From positions 1 to 6,741 of the forward strand of contig JBEGQX010000359.1 of the NCBI GenBank assembly GCA_041180805.1: 6,741 bases of DNA, read 5' to 3'. The DNA is from JBEGQX01 sp041180805 (GTDB taxonomy: Bacteria > Planctomycetota > Planctomycetia > Gemmatales > Gemmataceae). The notes below the pieces were generated by a model. That model saw nothing but the letters and a program-made list of their open reading frames with translations, did no database searches and was not told where the DNA came from. The position numbers and the translations under genes are program-made. Every line of letters begins with the position of its first letter. Position 1 is the first letter of the stretch. Shown in pieces: positions 5,797 to 6,741 of this stretch.

Positions 5797-6741
5797 TTCC
5801 CATAAACCTCACCAACCCTTTCTTATCCACATGGATATTTGCTTTTTGCCTTTGCCAGATTAGTTTCGGCCAATCTGACAACCCTCGATTTGAAGTGGGC
5901 AGGCGTTTGGTTGAAATGGAAAAAAACCTGGAAAAAAATCTGAATCAGGACAGCCTTAAAAAAATATGCCCGATGCTAAAACCTTTGACATTTCAGTTTT
6001 TTGCAGGACAAATGGAATCCATAGCAAGATCCCTTGATCAGGCCAATCGAGCGCTTTCAAATAATCAACCTCCTTCCCAAGCAGAATTGTTTGCTGACTC
6101 ACTTTGCATGGATATCAGCCCAAAATTAATAGCATTTGATTCATCCGAATTATCAATTGAAATTAAATCTTTTTACAAATCAGCCAATAGCCCAAGCCTG
6201 CATGCTGAGTTAATTTGCGAATCCGCACAAGAAAAAGTCTGGTACATTGAATCCATCGTTATCAGGGATCTACCCCTAAAAATGAAAATCAAAACCACTT
6301 CGACTCCTTCAGGCAAATCCACAATCTCCCTGGTGGTAAAGCAAAACAATCTTGTGATCAAAAAGCATAGTTATGCCATTTGGAAGGAGGACAAAAACGG
6401 CGATTTTGAAAAGAACTTGGCAATAGCAAAACAAAATAAAACAAACCCCATAATCTCAAGTTCAATTAGTTATCTGGAGACGCTTCACAAAGACTGCATC
6501 TCTGAAAAAAAATTTGAAACAGAAATGAATCTTGAACTTATACCAAACAGTCTGAAAGCCCTCGGGGTGCCCAAAGAAAGCGCCAATCCCCCCAAAGACA
6601 TGGAAATACTGCTTGCTTTTCCATCAAAGTATTTTCCAAGACCTGCAAGACTTTTTGTTCCATCCAAATCCACAAAAGAAAAAAGGCCTTTGATAGTGGC
6701 GCTGCATGGTGCGCAAGCAACAGAAAATATGTTTTTTGAGG
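5793..6741 (+). CDS. Exported protein with a C-terminal alpha/beta-hydrolase domain (partial, runs off the window)
   Basis: The frame is open from ATG 5793 to the window edge, giving 316 residues without a stop. Residues 1-26 form a signal peptide (hydrophobic 14-20, likely cleavage after SFG, leaving QSDNPRF). Residues about 30-290 are a long extension of unrecognised fold: first helical (31-90, many Lys/Glu), then with strand-like stretches (120-195). At 299-306 PLIVALHG begins an alpha/beta-hydrolase of the esterase/peptidase type, where the His-Gly contributes the oxyanion-hole loop; ATENMFFE follows. The nucleophile, acid and catalytic His would be beyond the window, so activity and substrate cannot be judged. 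It overlaps the lipoprotein gene by four bases (ATGA) with only a weak GGAA ahead, so the two are probably translated together and act in the same compartment outside the cytoplasmic membrane. Confidence 0.75.
   Translation, partial: MIPINLTNPFLSTWIFAFCLCQISFGQSDNPRFEVGRRLVEMEKNLEKNLNQDSLKKICPMLKPLTFQFFAGQMESIARSLDQANRALSNNQPPSQAELFADSLCMDISPKLIAFDSSELSIEIKSFYKSANSPSLHAELICESAQEKVWYIESIVIRDLPLKMKIKTTSTPSGKSTISLVVKQNNLVIKKHSYAIWKEDKNGDFEKNLAIAKQNKTNPIISSSISYLETLHKDCISEKKFETEMNLELIPNSLKALGVPKESANPPKDMEILLAFPSKYFPRPARLFVPSKSTKEKRPLIVALHGAQATENMFFE

Noticed and set aside
5370..5881. Minus-strand open frames opposite the lipoprotein and hydrolase genes
   Set aside because: The plus-strand genes have export signals and an ATGA coupling; the minus frames have neither ribosome sites nor recognisable motifs.

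Overview
The window looks like a stretch of chromosome from a free-living bacterium, most probably a planctomycete. That assignment rests on exported proteins (small Tyr/Pro-rich proteins, a lipoprotein, a TPR-like anchored protein) whose style I recall from planctomycete genomes, possibly the Gemmata side. It is an inference and no marker gene proves it. The DNA is moderately AT-rich with uniform codon use. I see no insertion sequence, phage gene, tRNA, rRNA or CRISPR array, so nothing points to recent transfer.

Layout from left to right: (1) positions 1-209 hold the last 68 codons of a gene that may be a GH38-type alpha-mannosidase. (2) Two consecutive plus-strand genes (381-731 and 774-1139) encode small secreted proteins very rich in tyrosine, proline and glutamine. 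They end at a strong intrinsic terminator (1160-1187). (3) On the minus strand, queF (2669-2295) overlaps by four bases (ATGA) a gene for an exported, C-terminally membrane-anchored TPR-like protein (2298-1207). (4) Divergent from queF, a plus-strand gene (2965-4209) encodes a fusion of the folate enzyme HPPK (FolK) to a short-chain dehydrogenase/reductase (SDR) domain that lacks most of the usual catalytic residues. (5) Converging on it, with only three bases between the stop codons, is a minus-strand gene (4641-4213) for a tryptophan-rich 142-residue protein of unknown function, with a good promoter candidate. (6) A plus-strand pair follows, again joined by an ATGA overlap: a 293-residue lipoprotein (4915-5796) and an exported protein (5793 to the window end) that runs into an alpha/beta-hydrolase domain cut off by the window edge.

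How the genes may work together: QueF and FolK both belong to routes that start from GTP through GTP cyclohydrolase I (7-deazaguanine tRNA modification and folate), and they sit back to back across a 295-base divergent region. The remaining genes encode mainly exported or envelope proteins with no recognised shared pathway. The most unusual element is the FolK-SDR fusion, whose SDR half keeps the cofactor-binding signatures but appears to have lost Asn, Ser and Tyr of the catalytic tetrad. The tandem Tyr-rich secreted proteins are the second point of interest.
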